Of a stretch of 64,000 bases of DNA, positions 37,282 to 51,367 are shown in pieces. A program made the translations under genes and the position numbers. The DNA is from Sindora glabra (lineage: Eukaryota; Streptophyta; Magnoliopsida; Fabales; Fabaceae). Location of the stretch: NCBI GenBank assembly GCA_020226215.1, contig CM035233.1, forward strand, positions 4,588,001 to 4,652,000. The letters are read 5' to 3'. How positions within the stretch are numbered: the first letter of the stretch is position 1; each line of letters opens with the position of its first letter. Under the pieces are notes generated by a model that searched no databases, was not told the origin of the DNA, and saw only the letters and a program-made list of their open reading frames with translations.

Positions 37282-40280
37282 ATATAGGAGATTTTTTTTA
37301 GTATTAAAAAGATTAGGCATTTATGTACTAAGTGTGAAGGTAGGAATATTTTTATGCTTAATATCATAGTTAAGCATCTTTATAGGAAAAGATTTAGACC
37401 TAATTATTGATGGCAAACATCCCATAAAGAAGAAATGCCTTATTTTAATACTAAGCTTAACAATCTAGAATAGAGAGATCAATGTAGTGGGTTTGAAAAG
37501 CTAAAGGTACAAGCTAATAGCAATGAATGCTACATACATGAATTTTAGAGAAAATTTTGACTAAAATATAGAAAAACCTCCTAATCCTAAAAGCTTAAAA
37601 ATTTTATAATATGTTAGTGAATCCACAATAAATTTTATATAAAGGTTGTAGGAACCATAGTGTTATACTCTATAGTTAGATTGTTGAGTGTAAAATTAGA
37701 CTAAAATATGTTAGAATAATGCTATAATAAAATATGTCATTTAGCAAGAGAATGCATGCTCAAAGACAACCTAAATGTCTATATAATTTTACAAAACAAA
37801 GAAATTAATTTCTAAATTATACCTTGGGCATGAGAAGATAAATTATTTTGTTAATGATTGTATGTTTTATTATAAACAATATGCAAGATGAGAAGGAATG
37901 TGTTTTATGTAAGCATTCTCACTACACAGTCTTAAAGATTTGTTGGGGTGATATAAGGTGATTTTTAATAAAAAGTTATAGTATTTGTCATTAGTTCTAG
38001 GATCTAAAGGTTATATGCAGTCAACTAATAGCTCAATGAGATGGTATTATGAAAATCTTCATAAGCCAAAGGTTCTAGCACACCCATTAGATAGGAATGC
38101 ATGAAAACACTTTGACCACACTTATCCATAATTTTCTTATGATCCTAGAAATATAGGATTAGGCTTGTGCATAGATGGATGAAGTATGTGCAATATAAAC
38201 TAAAATGTCTAAAGTTTCTTATAATTAGACTAAGCAAAGCATCTTCTAAGAGCTACGCTACTAGAAGGAAAACCTTATTTTTCATAATTTTAATGTCATG
38301 CACATTATAAAGAATGTGTTTGAAAATGTGTTTAACACAATGATAGATATAAATGGTAATACAAAGGATAATATGGAAGTTATAATGAATTTAGGAAAGT
38401 TGTGTAAGCACAACAACCTTAAGTTAGTTCGACAAGGTAATAGGAGGATGTTGAAGCCTAAGGAGAAATATATAATAAATTTGGAACAAAAAAGAGTAGT
38501 GCTTAAGTGGATAAGATTTAAAACTCTTAAATAATTATACTTTAAACTTAGCTAGATATGTACATCTATGAAAATATAAGATAATTAGAATAAAGAGCCT
38601 TGATTAGTCACATATTCATGGAATAATTACTTCCTTTTACCTTAATAGCATTGCCAGAGCTTATTTAGAATGCGATTAATAGTTTAGTTTATTTTTCAAA
38701 TATTTGTGCTTAGTACTTTACACAAAGAAAAATTATGGCAAATGGAACAAAATATTCATGTCATGATTTGCAAGTTGAAACAAATATTTCCTCTATCCTT
38801 TATCAATTTAATGAAGGACCTTTCAATGCACTTGCTATATGAAATACTAGTAGGAGGCCCTATCTAATATTGTTGGATGTATCTATTTAAGAAGTAAATT
38901 ATTTAAGTGAATAACTTAGTTATTTCTCAATACTATTAACAATTAGTTTGTTTTATCAATTGTTAGGTTCCTTCTCACATTGAAAAAGAAAGTGAAAGAT
39001 AAAGCTGATATGGAAGGCCTTACTTTATGAAGTATGTATCGCTAAGGAGACATGTACTTTCTGTTTTCATTACTTTAAACCTAGGTGCAATCCAAGAGGA
39101 ATAGACTTCCTAGGATTAATGAGGGCAAGGATGTAGAAAATGGTGAGAATGTTTGTTTCATCTTCAATTATCTTAGTCATCTAGCAAGGGAATGCAAATG
39201 CCGATATTTGTTAGACTAAAAGCACTCTATGGCTACTATTAATGTAATAAGTTCAATTAATAAGGTGTAACTATACATGCAATAAGTTCTTAATATAATG
39301 AGTTCAATTAATGTATTGATGTAGTTATCAATTTTTTTATAAGATCTAATGATATGGTGTGACTTACAACTTATTTAAATAGACATTACAACATTTCCTT
39401 CTAATCATAACCGATAAAGATTTGAACATTTGTATTGAAAATGAATTCTCCTTATGGCTACGCAATTATGTATGTTAAGTTATATCCTATTCAATTAGAG
39501 TTTTGTGTACCCAAGACATGAGTTCCATTGATATTAACAATGTAAACTTGTTTTATGACTAATTCTAATTATAAAGAAGGCAATCATTAAACAAAACATG
39601 CTTAACCCTAAACAGAAAAGTGAGCTTATAGCCTATGTATTTTATGAATGGTTATAAATTTTACATGGAATAATGGAGCTAACATAAGTTCACCTTTAAC
39701 TTCAATGATAGGCACTCAGAAAATAATTGCTATCAAAAACTTTAAAAGGTTAATAAGTTAAATAATAATGGATTGCTAGTAAAAAAAACTAGTGTTGTTC
39801 AACTATCAATACTCCTAATAGGGAAACATAATTACATAAACAATATAATATTATTAAGGTTTAGATGCCTTGGCATTATAATAAGTTCAGTCCTTTCATC
39901 TTTGCTTACCAAGTTATGCAAGTGTGCTACACTCCATACTTAAGTTATGGAAAGGATCACATTGAGTGGTTAGTTGTCATTAAAACTAAAGTAAGAAGTG
40001 TTATCAATTCTCCATTAATAAATGATGTCATATTTGCTTTTTAGACAATGAGTAACAAAACCAATTACTAATAGATAATAAGAATGAAAAGATCCATTCA
40101 CTAAAGGATGACTTAGAATCTCTTGAGGAAGTTGGCCGCACTGAAGAAATTGTACAAAATGACTTAAATTACGTCAACGAAAGAGAAAAAGCTTAAGAGG
40201 ATAAGGAAAATGAAGAGGGTGAAGAAAAGGAAGAGAATGGATAAGAGATTAATGAAGATGAAGAAGAAAAATTAATATAA
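37282..40280 (+). pseudogene. TNP2 transposase of element B, main piece, broken
   Basis: In frame with 30619-30731 across the insertion, the sequence continues IRHLCTKCEGRNIFML, HLYRKRFRPNY, stop, then WQTSHKEEMPYF. Downstream are MRWYYENLHKPKVLAHPLD near 38040, DPRNIGLGLCIDG near 38145, and an open stretch at 38298-38534 starting MHIIKNVFENVFNTMIDING, a clear match to the TNP2 core (MHIEKNVCDN...). The tail near 40100-40280 is rich in Glu and Asp with a final TAA at 40278. TAA, TAG and TGA codons interrupt nearly every block. This TNP2 is of the lineage with DINGKTKDN-type sequence, distinct from that of element A. Confidence 0.8.
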
Positions 40281-41141
40281 AGATATAGAGTTCTCATCTC
40301 AAATTATATTATCTTTGGTATATATAGATTAGGACTTCCATGTGTATGTCCTGCGTAATTAATGCAAATATTACTAACTCAATATTATTTTCATTTATTA
40401 TAGGTTGCTAAGTTTTTAGCAAGCCTTGAATGAATGACATAGTTGATACTTTAATATGATGTTTCCAAAACTTAAGCATCTAGAAACTACTTTTGGACAA
40501 TAAGCCTTTGATGCTTTTTAGCATGAAAAAGAAGACATTAAGGAGCATTAAAGGGACAATGATAGCAATTGACATAAAGTTTATGGTTTTAGTCATTTGT
40601 TAGAGATATTTGGTTCAATTTTTTATTACAAAAGTTACATTATTTTATATTCTAATTTTTGTGTTAAATGATTAGATAATTAATATTCAATATTATTAAA
40701 TTATGTTTTAAAAATTTGCCAATTGAATTTATTGTTGTTGTTGAAGTTAAATTATATTTATGTAAGAGAGTTTTGTTGTATTGGTTGCCCTAAAAGGAGA
40801 TTACAAATTGTAAATATTTTCAGATTAGTGATAGAATTAGCAATAAATTTTAAAAATAATGATACCATTATTTTTCAAAATTTTACAAATTAGCAATAGA
40901 AATATCAATCAATAATTTTTAGTTTATCCATGGATGTACGATGGTAAAAAATTAGCGATGAATAATTTTGTTACTAAGGTTAACTTTATTGATATAAATT
41001 CTATCAATAATTATAACATTTAACAATGGATATAGGCATCGCTAATCCATTGATTGTTTATTTTTGTTTGTTGTTATCTTGCAAAATTAGTGATGAAAAT
41101 AGTGATGAACAAAAAAAAGACCTAACTTTTTTTTAGTAGTG
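40281..41141. repeat. 3' part and right subterminal region of CACTA element B
   Basis: Non-coding. Words of the type TTAGTGATAG, TTAGCGATGAAT, CATCGCTAAT and TTAGTGATGAA recur from 40820 to 41110 and lead to the CACTA terminus. No Transposase_24-like gene was found in this stretch, so the element seems to have carried only TNP2 or lost the second gene. Confidence 0.6.
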
Positions 41142-42239
41142 TGAATCATTGAATTTATATACAAAATTATCTTGAACTAAAGCCTTTTTCTCATCACTAT
41201 TTTTTAATTGTTTACATTTTGTCATTTTATAAATTGCATTCAAAATCCCCTTTTTTATATTTTTGTTCTATTTGAATTGACATTAATCCTTTAGTTTTGA
41301 CTTAGACTTACCTTTACTACTAGTTAAAGTAAGTTTAGTAACAATTTTTATGTGAACAATGCCCATCATCCTTCTCGTTTACATTTGTGCTACTTCGAAG
41401 TAAAAGTGTTATATTGTTAAAGTGAAAAAAAAGTGAAAAATACATGTGAACAAAAACTCCTAAAAATGTTGATCTATTATTTCCTTTGAAATGTGTTTGT
41501 GTGTCCATCATAAAGAAATGCTAACCTATGGCATATGTTTGTCCATTTCTTTGTTCTATTAATCATCGTAAGGAAGTGGATTTGGGAAATAAATTAAGAT
41601 AAATTATCATTTTGGTTAAGTATGAGTGTTTATGGATGTTACAAAGTGTACATCTAAAATTATAATTTACTTATGCTTTACAAAATGCTAATGCGTCAAA
41701 TAAAAAAAATGTATATATGGCCTCCCTCTTATGAGCCATCTTTTCCTTGCTAACTTGTGTATTCTAGGTTTAGGTTTTAGGTTTACAAGGAATTGTCTAT
41801 TTGTAGTACTTACTTTAAAGGAACTATATGAAAATGTTTGGTAAACTATACTATGTGTAACCAAAAACTTTTGTACAAACTATAATATTTCATTTGTACC
41901 CATTTGAATATATAGTTATTTATATAATGTGTAATTAGATATATTTGATTCGTTATATTATATGTAACTAGAAATGTTTAGTTAATTATATCATTGGTAA
42001 TAAATAAGTTTGGATGACATTTTTTTTTATTTTCACTTGAAGAAATTTTTAATATACTATGTTCATATTTTATGTTGCAAAAAAACCAAACTGCAAATCA
42101 TATATATAAGTATTGAGGTTTACATACATAAAGCATGTAAATACTAATGCATGAGAACCAATGCAAAATATATTAAAGAGTGATGTCTAAATAAAAAGTT
42201 TGTACATTATATAAATATATAATATGTTGACATAAGTTC
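41142..42239. other. Non-coding interval right of CACTA element B
   Basis: AT-rich, no recognisable gene or element end beyond the CACTA terminus at 41141. Confidence 0.35.
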
Positions 42240-42780
42240 TAATTGGATCTCTTAGGCTGTTGTTGCTTGTACTTTGATGGCTCTTGTGATGGAAGGTCTC
42301 CCTAGTCAATTTAACTTGTGTATTTAAATCATCATGCGATTTGGAAAAGCCATTAAACTTTTGTGGAATGTTAAATGTATGCTTATTTCTTAAAGCTTCT
42401 CTTTCTTAAATGGACTTTGTTATTAGTTTAAGTGTATTTGCAATAATTCAAACTTGGTTTTCTAGAGAAGTTGTATTTGTTATCATGACAAGCATTATAG
42501 TTATACTTAAGGATTTAAAAGAGTTAGGAAAACTTGAAAAAGGTCTGATGTTAGAGTCTTTAAAGCAGAAAGGATATTATTAGCCTTACTAACTCCTTCA
42601 ATGGTCGTAGTCTTTATTGTTGATTTAGATTTTTCAAATGGAGTAAGTTGAGCCAAGACATCATTGAAAATGTTAGCTATATTTGACTTTTCCCTAACCA
42701 TATGTGCAAGGCAAAGGTGATTTTTGTGATGATGAACTTGTGAAAACAAAAGTCAAAATTGGTATTGCAATCATTTGAGT
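42240..42780 (-). pseudogene. Possible LTR-retrotransposon gag-like fragment
   Basis: An open minus-strand stretch (42507-42749) contains LCLAHMVREKSNIANIF and VLAQLTPFEKSK. It continues through a stop as TTSLENQV and IIANTLKLITKSI, then ERE. The alternation of hydrophobic and charged residues, with a SLENQV...ANTLK coiled-coil-like stretch, resembles the N-terminal gag region of some plant Ty3 elements, but I cannot match it firmly. No polymerase domain is nearby. Family assignment is a guess. Confidence 0.3.
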
Positions 42781-45700
42781 ATACAAATTTGTAAGAGCTT
42801 TTGTTTTACTTTCGAGTCACAAGATCTTAAGAGTTAAAACTTGCTAAGTTCATTTGAGGATTTGCTCTAGACACATTAAATAGCAAGTTATTGAAGACTT
42901 GCTTCTTTGATACAATTTGAACTTGTTTGGACAAATTTGATTTTGAAGACAAAAGATAAGATGCAAAGATTATTCCACTAGGCATGCCAAAAATTCATAT
43001 ATACAAAATTTCTTAATGAAATAATTTTTGGGTTGAGAAAAATGCAGAACAAATAATTTATTGACTTTTAATGTTATGGAGTAGAATCTCTACTTTTTGA
43101 ACTTTTTGATAAGGAATACAATAAATCCTTTGATTCTTCTTTTCTATGAATTTTAATCAAAAGCTTTAGGAAGGTTGATCTCAAATTGAACAGTTTAATT
43201 TTAGCTTCAGTGGAAGCCTATGAGGTAAGTTGATATCCAATCAAATGTTGAATTTTAGCTTAAAAAAAAAGCTTTGATAATGCTTGATCTCTAATTGAAT
43301 GTTGAATCTCCAAAAAGATTTCATGTTTGAAAATATTCAAGACTTGAATGTTATTGAAATCTTCACTTTGGAACATATGTTCATAATAGAAATTGAAAAT
43401 TTTGAATACTTTGATCTTTGCCAACAAAACTTTTGAAAGCTTCACGTCTCCCTCTTCAAACAACTTATTATTGTAAATGTCACGAATAAGTTTTCTATTT
43501 ATAAAACTATTTGGAAATGCTTAGAGATAAGTATTTCAATTTTTTTAAACATTTATCACATTTTAATTTATTAAAAAAGGCAAATTTTCTTATTGATTAA
43601 AATGATGCATTGTGAAGTTTGATGATTTTTTTATTTGTCAAGTGACATCATAAATATATCGGTCTTATTTCATTGGTTCACCAATATCATCATGCACATA
43701 AAATGCAATTTTATTTATTATCCAATACATTTTTATAAGCCTATTTATTTTTCATGTGAAGTTTTAAATTTTAATAAATAACTTTAAAACTTATGAGATG
43801 GGAATTAATTGGCTAATATTTTAATTGGGTACAATTAATTCTAATTATTTTATTATTTTAAATCTTGAAAATTGAAAAAATGAATTTTTAATACATGAAT
43901 TTCTTAAAACTAACCAATAAATTATATAGATGACAATTAACTTTTAGTTATTAAGTAAAAATACGACATATTATAATTATATCATCATGATCATCAATCA
44001 TCACTTCTAACAAATCCTCCGGGCTACCATGATGATGGAACGGGTGCACCGCACAAACCTGCAATTAGTAACAGACACGTGGATTCGTGGAGGCCGCTTG
44101 AGGTCGGCAACTCCTGGACATTGAGTCTGTTTGTCAGAGCGTAGCAGCCAGAAACTCTCTCAATGGCACTCAAATATTGTAGAATATGGTGTGCTGGCAC
44201 CTTACCGTAAACACCTGATGTCATGTGCTCCAGAAATTTTGCTTCTGGATACATTTGTGAAATTTAAGTTTTACGTATGTGTAAAAAATAAATTTTCACT
44301 CTTCTAATTATTATATAAAAAAATATACTTTATAGTGATATGAATGTAAATTTTGATTCTATTTGACATAAGTAGTCAATCAAATTTATTAATTTTATAA
44401 AAAGTGTGTAGTAAAATTAATTACTGAATTAGTTTGACTTGAAAAATATAAAAAGACATGTTAAATAAATAATAGATATTAATTAAATTAATTTATATTT
44501 ATTTTTAGATTAATTTGTAATTAAAATATTTAAAATAAAAATATAATTATTTAAAATTTAATTCATTATGCTTATGACATTACATATTTTTAATTTATTG
44601 AATTTTCAAATAATAATATAATAATTTAAAATTTAATTATTTATGTTTTATAATATCATATATTTATTTACTTATTATTTATTTGTTTATATAGAATTAA
44701 TGAGGATTTATCAAACATGTATTTGTATATAATTAGAATATAAGATGTTATTTAATTAAAAGAAAAATAACAAATTTTAAGAAATTACTAACTTATAAGT
44801 TATAAGTTATTTTGTGAAACTTATTAAATAATAATTTATAAACTATTAAATTTTAATGTGTCAAATGTTTCTAAATGTTAACTTATAATTTATTAACTAA
44901 TTCAATAAATAATAAATAAACTTATTTATTGCATCAAATACATACTTTGTTTTCTCTCAAATGTATTAATTTCAACTTGAATCTATATGTTAGAGTGATA
45001 ACAAAATTATCAATCCAAATGAAAAAAAAATTAATATTATATTCTAAAACTTTATAACACATTTTCTATATTTTTTTTTACTAATGTCTGTGATTATTAA
45101 TAAAAGAACATTGCTATCATCTACATTTATATTTGGAAATTAGGAATCTATATTTTTTATTTAAATGAAAAAATATGTTAAATAATAAAATAATAAAAAA
45201 TATTATAGTTAATTTGTCACTTCTATTAATTTTTTAATTTAATAAGTATATTTATTATAGAAATAAAAAAATAAGAGGAATTGACTTAAATATTTTAAAT
45301 TGATATATTCCCATTAAAATCACTTGAATGCTATTTATTATCTTATTATCATTAAATTAACGACATTTTTTTTCATTTAAATAAAAAATGAAAGTTACTA
45401 ATATTAATATATAAATGTGGGGTTCAACGATCCCCTTATAAAAATTCTAACATATACTTAATTTAAGAATTTCAAAACTGAGGCTGGGGTAAATGTCTAC
45501 AAACTCAAACACTTACGATTCGATTGATTAAATGAAATAGAAATTAATAAAAATAAAATACTATTTTGTAATTTTATTTTATATAGTTGGAAATGAAAGG
45601 TTGATTATTCTATTTCATTTTTATATTTAGTAAAACAAAAATGAATATAAAAGTGAAATTAAAAAGAATAAAGAACAATTAATAATAATAATGTTCTTAT

Positions 45701-46200
45701 CGATAAAATGATAAATACCTACTTAATTTAGTAGACTAACTTGAATATTTTGTTAAGTAATATAATATAATGGACATATACTTATATGATAAGCAAAAAT
45801 ATTAAATTTTAAATTCCATTAAAATTATGATTTAAAAATTTTTCTATAATAAGATTATAACGAATTTCAATTTATTAATTTTTATTTTATATCAATTTTT
45901 TGTATAATCAATAATATATTTTATAAGTAATAAAATTTATCCTATTTTAAATTCAATTATCTAAATTATAATAAAAAGTCTAATGTAGGAATAATATTGA
46001 AATCTAAAAAAAGAGAGAATTTTTATTTCCAAATAGTTGCACATATATTAACCATTTGTACTTAATTCAAGTGATTGATATTATGGAAGGGAGTCTAAAA
46101 TCAAAATTATAAATCCTGTGGTATAATCACATTTTAATTTTAATATTAAAAGGGCTTACATAATTTTATTAATTTTTAAATATCATAATTCACTAATGTC
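42781..46200. other. AT-rich interval with one GC-richer patch
   Basis: 42781-43980 has low-complexity frames only. The patch at 44000-44260 is listed separately. 44260-46200 is extremely AT-rich and includes AACTTATAAGTTATAAGTTA words near 44790 like those flanking element A. Nothing coding is supported. Confidence 0.35.
44024..44254 (-). pseudogene. Unrecognised 76-codon open frame, probable gene fragment
   Basis: The frame reads MYPEAKFLEHMTSGVYGKVP at its start and includes HILQYLSAIERVSGCYAL. Composition and codon use are balanced, unlike the very AT-rich neighbours, and the peptide looks like real protein. I do not recognise a family. There is no promoter, intron set or neighbouring exon that I can join to it. 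It may be a captured or truncated exon. Confidence 0.3.
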
Positions 46201-47232
46201 GGAGATTATACCTTTCTACATCAGGCAGAAATAAAGAGATCCCCATTTGTACTGACATATGAAATGGGTTTCGAACAGTTTCATGACAAGTAAGGAATCC
46301 CTTGTCAATCAATTAAGATTATTAGATGGAAAACCTGTGTGTGTGTGTCCAGCACAAACTAGCAGTCTGATGTTAACCCAGCAACTAAAAGGGTGCGAAG
46401 GGTGGATTTGGTGAGGAATCATAGGAGCCGTTACCAGGTTGTCAATGAAAAAAATCCACGTGTAATTGAACAACGTTGGACTTCTTTTAGCAGGTAGGTG
46501 AAAGTAATTGACATACGTAACAATCAAATAGAGACATAACTAAAATGTAAAACAATGCCCTGTAGTTTGAGTATTCATTTAGGCTGGGATGTTGGTTAGA
46601 CTGATAGAGTGATATGAGATCACCTGGAATTAAGGTTTCATAAGAAGAATGACAATTGCATCCCAGTACGACGGGTTTTATGTGACTTGATAATATTTAT
46701 TTGATAAATTAGATTTAAGTTTAATCCATCATTTAATGGTTTGAGTTTTGGTTTAACTATTCACAATATGTAAGTCTTGAATTTGTTTTTGGTATCTTAT
46801 TAAATCCATTTAAATAATATTTTATAATTAACCAATCATTAATCATAAAAAGATACAATTCTACAAATTCCTAATAAAAATTTTCCACAAATATATTTTT
46901 CTTATTTAAAATGAATTCAAAAATTCGAAGAATTTTATTGAATTATGAAGAAGTCAAGGGTAACATATGTTTGTTGGGCGTAGTTTAAATTTATCTAAAT
47001 CTGATCCATTATCATGGTTAACAATTGCTTTAAATAAAGAAATAAATCGAAAAAATTTAGCTCGAGATATAAAAAATTCACAAAGTACACTACAGAAGGT
47101 AACATGTGCAGCTTCTCCCTCCAAACCAACCCAGCAAACACGTGCTTTGATTGAGATCTTGTCTTTTTAACAATGGCTATGTTACTTAATAAAAGGTGAA
47201 CAGATAGCATTTTATACGTCAATTCTATCGTG

Positions 47233-47290
<58 letters not shown>

Positions 47291-49482
47291 TTTATTGATA
47301 AATCATAAGTAATTAAATTAAATATTTTTATTTTTTAAAAAATATGAAATTTAATGTGAGTAATTAAATACCCAATATTATGAATGAATCTAAGGTATAG
47401 AAAAACTCATACATGTCATAGCTGCGGTGGGGTTAATTTTATATTTATATTTATTAATGATATAAGAAATTTTTTTAAAAAATGTATAGGCAAATAACTT
47501 TGTATAATTTATAAAAATAATTTTTTTTTGAAAAATTATACTTTCTTTATATCAAATAACTAAAAAAAAATTATTTTTTTCAAAAATTACATTTTAATAA
47601 TACTTATTAGTCCGAATAGTAAGAAATTAATGTCATTTAAGTAAAGTTTCAAATTTAAACCTTATAAATAAAGTAAGTAAGCTTAGAAAAATTTATCCTT
47701 ACATTAAGATCGTTGACTTGACTTCAAATTAATCGAGGATTCAATGTGACTTATTAAAGGATTATCGGAGGAAAAAAAAAATGACCCAACGGCGGGATCA
47801 CACGGGCAAAGTTGAACTATAGGGTTATCCAAAAGTATGAGGAGTTTGAACTATAGAAAGTTGCCTCGACATGCTATAAACTACAGGTATAATAGGAGTC
47901 ACCTTGATAAACGTTAAGGTTCAAACTATAGAAGGTTACCTTATCACACAATAACTACAGGACAAGGAGCCAAAGTATAGTAGTAATATTTGTAACCTTC
48001 GATTTTTTCACATGACGATAACATGTTATTTATTTGTGGGGGAGAAAAGCCACACCAACTTCTCCCCGTAATTTAGAAAAATTATTCTAACTTTTCATCT
48101 AATTTGAAAGCCTATGTTAACCCAATTTCTAAAATGAAACACATTACATGGAAATTCAAATTGAATTTTTTTGTGAAGTTTCTATAAAAAATTCATCGGT
48201 CACCGGTCAACTGAGGTATTAGAACACTTAACACTAAAAGTCCGTTGCATGATTTAAACGTCCTGGAGATAACAATGCGTCAAATTAGCTCACAAGTGAT
48301 TCATAATACAATTTAAAATTTGTATCAATAAATTATCTCATAAAATAAATAAAGGTATATGAGCTGAGTTATTTGGCTCAGAATTGATCTAAATTTAAGT
48401 TACTAAAAACTTAACTCATAAATATAAAATAAAAATAAATATATATGTACATATATATATATATTGTAATAAATAAAATATTTCATTATATTGTATTATA
48501 AAATAATATATTTTATTTTATTACAAATGTATTACTTCACTACTTCTAAGTGTTTTAAATATATAAATTTTCTTTTATAAACTCCAAAATAAGTCATTTT
48601 ACCATATCTAACTATGCTGTTCATAAATTAAATTATTTTGTAGATTGGATTTCATTTGATTATATAACAACATTGTTGCATGTGCACGGGATAAAAGTTT
48701 TGTATAAATATATTGTCTTATTATTAAATATTTTGATTTAAGTGTTATTTTCAAGAGGTAAAATCTTAAATTGTAAACTTTGTATTCTAAATCCTAAATC
48801 CTAAACTACCATTTATATAACATTAAGTATGCTTTTAACATATATAATAGTATTATAGTACTATTTTTAATAATTCATATTTTATTTATTTTATGATATT
48901 AAGTTATATCACTTTTATAAATTTTTTAAACTATTGGATTACTAACATAATATTCTATTATTATAATTGACATGAACTTAATATATCAAGTAGAGTCATC
49001 TACAAACTTAAGTCCATCTTTCATAGAAAAATTAATTCGAAATCAGCTTGAATCAAGTCATGATCTAAAAGGATTTAAAATAAATCGAATTTTGACTCAA
49101 GTCAGTTTAAATCAACCCATGTCAACCCTACCCCTCGGATACACCGAAGAATAATTGAGTTTTTTGTCATCAAAACAAGAGCAATATTCTATTTGTTCTC
49201 TTCTTATCTTATTTTATCTTAAAATTGAGCTTTTTGATTTCTTCTCTGATTTTATTTGTCATTGTAGTAGATAATCGTTAGGCCCTTATAATAATGAAAA
49301 TTAGTTAAAGAATAAGTAAATTCATTAGTTATAAGTTCTATTCTCTAATTTTTCATTCAGTTATTGCAATGAGTTTGTGACCTCAAATTCTCGTATTTCA
49401 AAAAGGTACTTCCCTTGTTTGAATCCATTAGCAGATCAAAAGCATCTGCACTTGCACTGATATGCTTCGGTTCTAAGTAACC
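46201..49482. repeat. Tandem segmental duplication, left unit (A)
   Basis: The unit starts GGAGATTATACCTTTCTACA and ends around CTTCGGTTCTAAGTAACCAG. It matches the right unit from end to end: GCAGAAATAAAGAGATCCCC, ACCCAGCAAACACGTGCTT, GATTGAGATCTTGTCTTTTT, ATAACATGTTATTTATTTG and TACCCCTCGG all recur in order. No gene was recognised in it; CACGTG boxes occur near 46455 and 47140. A (AAT)n run lies at 47239-47290. It carries none of the three insertions of the right unit, so it shows the empty sites. Confidence 0.85.
47239..47290. repeat. (AAT)n microsatellite
   Basis: About 17 uninterrupted ATA/AAT triplets inside the left duplication unit. Confidence 0.95.
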
Positions 49483-50860
49483 AGAGATTATACCTTTCTT
49501 TCATCAAAAAAAAAAGAGAGAGAGAGAGAGACTATACCTTTCTACATCAGGCAGAAATAAAGAGATCCCCCATTTGTACTGACATATGAAATGGGTTTCA
49601 AACAGTTTCATGACAAGCAAGGAATCCCTTATCAATCAATGAAGTTTGTTAGATGGAAAACCTTTGTGTGTGTCCAATACAAACTAAGAATCTGATGTTA
49701 ACCCAGCAACTAAAATGGAAGAAAAGGTGGATTTGGTGAGGAATCACAGGAGCCGTTACCAAGCTGTCAATAAAACAAGTCCACGTGTAATTGAGTGATA
49801 TTGGACTTCTTTTATCAAGTAGGTAAAAATAATTGACATATGTAACAAACAAATAGAGACAAAATTTAAATGTAAAACAATGCATTGTAGTTTGAGTATT
49901 CACTTTGGCCGGGATTTTGGTTGGACTGATATGAGATGAAGTTGAATTGAGTTTTTATAAGTACTAAGTAGAATGGCAATTACATCCCAATACAACTACA
50001 ACCCAGTATAATGGGTTTTATGTGATTTAATAATATTTAATTTATAAATCGAGTTTAAGTTAAATCCATGATTTGATGATTTGAGTTTTGATTTAACTAT
50101 TCACAATATATAAGTCTTGAATTAAATCGGATATCATATTAAATTTGTTTAAATAATATATTTTATAATTAATTAATCTTAATTATAAAAAATACAATTC
50201 TGTAAATTTTTAATAAATTCTTTTTTCAGTTTTATTTTTTTATTCAAAATGAATTCAAACATTCGAATCAAATTTTATTGAATAACTGAAGAAGACTAGA
50301 GTAATATATCTTTGTTGGACCCGAAGGATAATCATTGTTAAAAATTGCTTTAAATAAAGAAATAAATCAAAACATTTGGCTTCAGATATAAAATATTCAC
50401 AAGGTGCACGACGGAGGGTAACATGCGCAGCTTCTTCCTCCCAACCAACCCAGCAAACACGTGCTTGGATTGAGATCTTGTCTTTTTAACAATGGCTATG
50501 CTACTACTTCAAAAAAGATGTACCCGTAGCATTTCATAGCTGCCGATTCGGTAAATTGTATGGGAATAATTTTATATTTTTATGTAATATAAGAAGTTCT
50601 TTAGAAAGAGATATAGATAAGCAGTTTTTTATAATTCGGTGAAAAGTAAATTTAAAAAAAAATTACTTTCGTAATTTTAACAATGAATAGCTAATTGAAT
50701 AATTCAAAATTTTTCCTTTTTCTTAAAATTTATACTTCCTATATTACTTCTATCAAACAATCCAACTCTAAACTGTAAGATGTTGCATAGAATTTAGATT
50801 CTATTGCCTATATAAATTTGACAAAACTACCGAATCACCTTGGCAAAGTTTAGCTATACT

Positions 50861-51367
50861 CACTACAAAAAATAATATTAACACCAACCAATTTTTTTGC
50901 AACAATAAAAAATTCAGTCATTAGTGATGCATTATTAGATTTTTACCAATAACTTTATTGTTGGTGATATATCAAAAATCCATGGATGCAAATTTTTCTA
51001 GGTGAAAAAAATTTTGGTAAAAAAATATTCTTTAGCAATGACAAATGTCATCGATAAAACTTTTAAACTTTCACTAACAATAAATGTCGCCGTTAAAAAG
51101 TGATTTTTTAATTTTTATATTTTTTAATTTAAATCTACAATGACGACTTTGTCATTGTTAAAAGTAAAATTAAAAAAAATTCAATAACTATTTTGTCATC
51201 ATAGAAATTCTAATTTTTATTGACGACAATTATGTTGTCAATATTAGTCCCTATACTAATGAATTTTTGTGAATAACATTTTCTTTGACAACTTCGATTT
51301 TCAGCAATGATCGAGATATCTATATCAATGACAAATATCGTTACTAAAATCCCAATTTCCTGTAGTA
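50861..51367. mobile_element. 507-bp CACTA-derived miniature element in unit B
   Basis: The left end is CACTACAAAAAATAATAT. The inverted right end is TACTACAGGAAATTGGGA, a CACTA end with C changed to T. The interior repeats TGACAAATGTCATCG, AATGTCGCCG and ACGACTTTGTCATTG words, the same type of subterminal motif as in element A. The corresponding place in unit A (about 47815-47835) lacks it. Flanking triplets ACT and AGT match at two of three bases. It has no coding capacity. Confidence 0.8.

Larger units (their letters stand above)
30619..41141 (+). mobile_element. CACTA transposon, element B (left end not found)
   Basis: The right end at 41141, read inward on the other strand, is CACTACTAAAAAAAAGTTAG. 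Just inside are repeated words such as AGTGATGA, TTAGCGATGAA and CATCGCTAAT at 40820-41110, typical of a subterminal array. A TNP2 gene of a different lineage from element A lies inside, in two pieces split by an LTR-like insertion. The start given here is the first recognisable TNP2 codon; the true left terminus lies upstream and may be lost. Confidence 0.7.
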
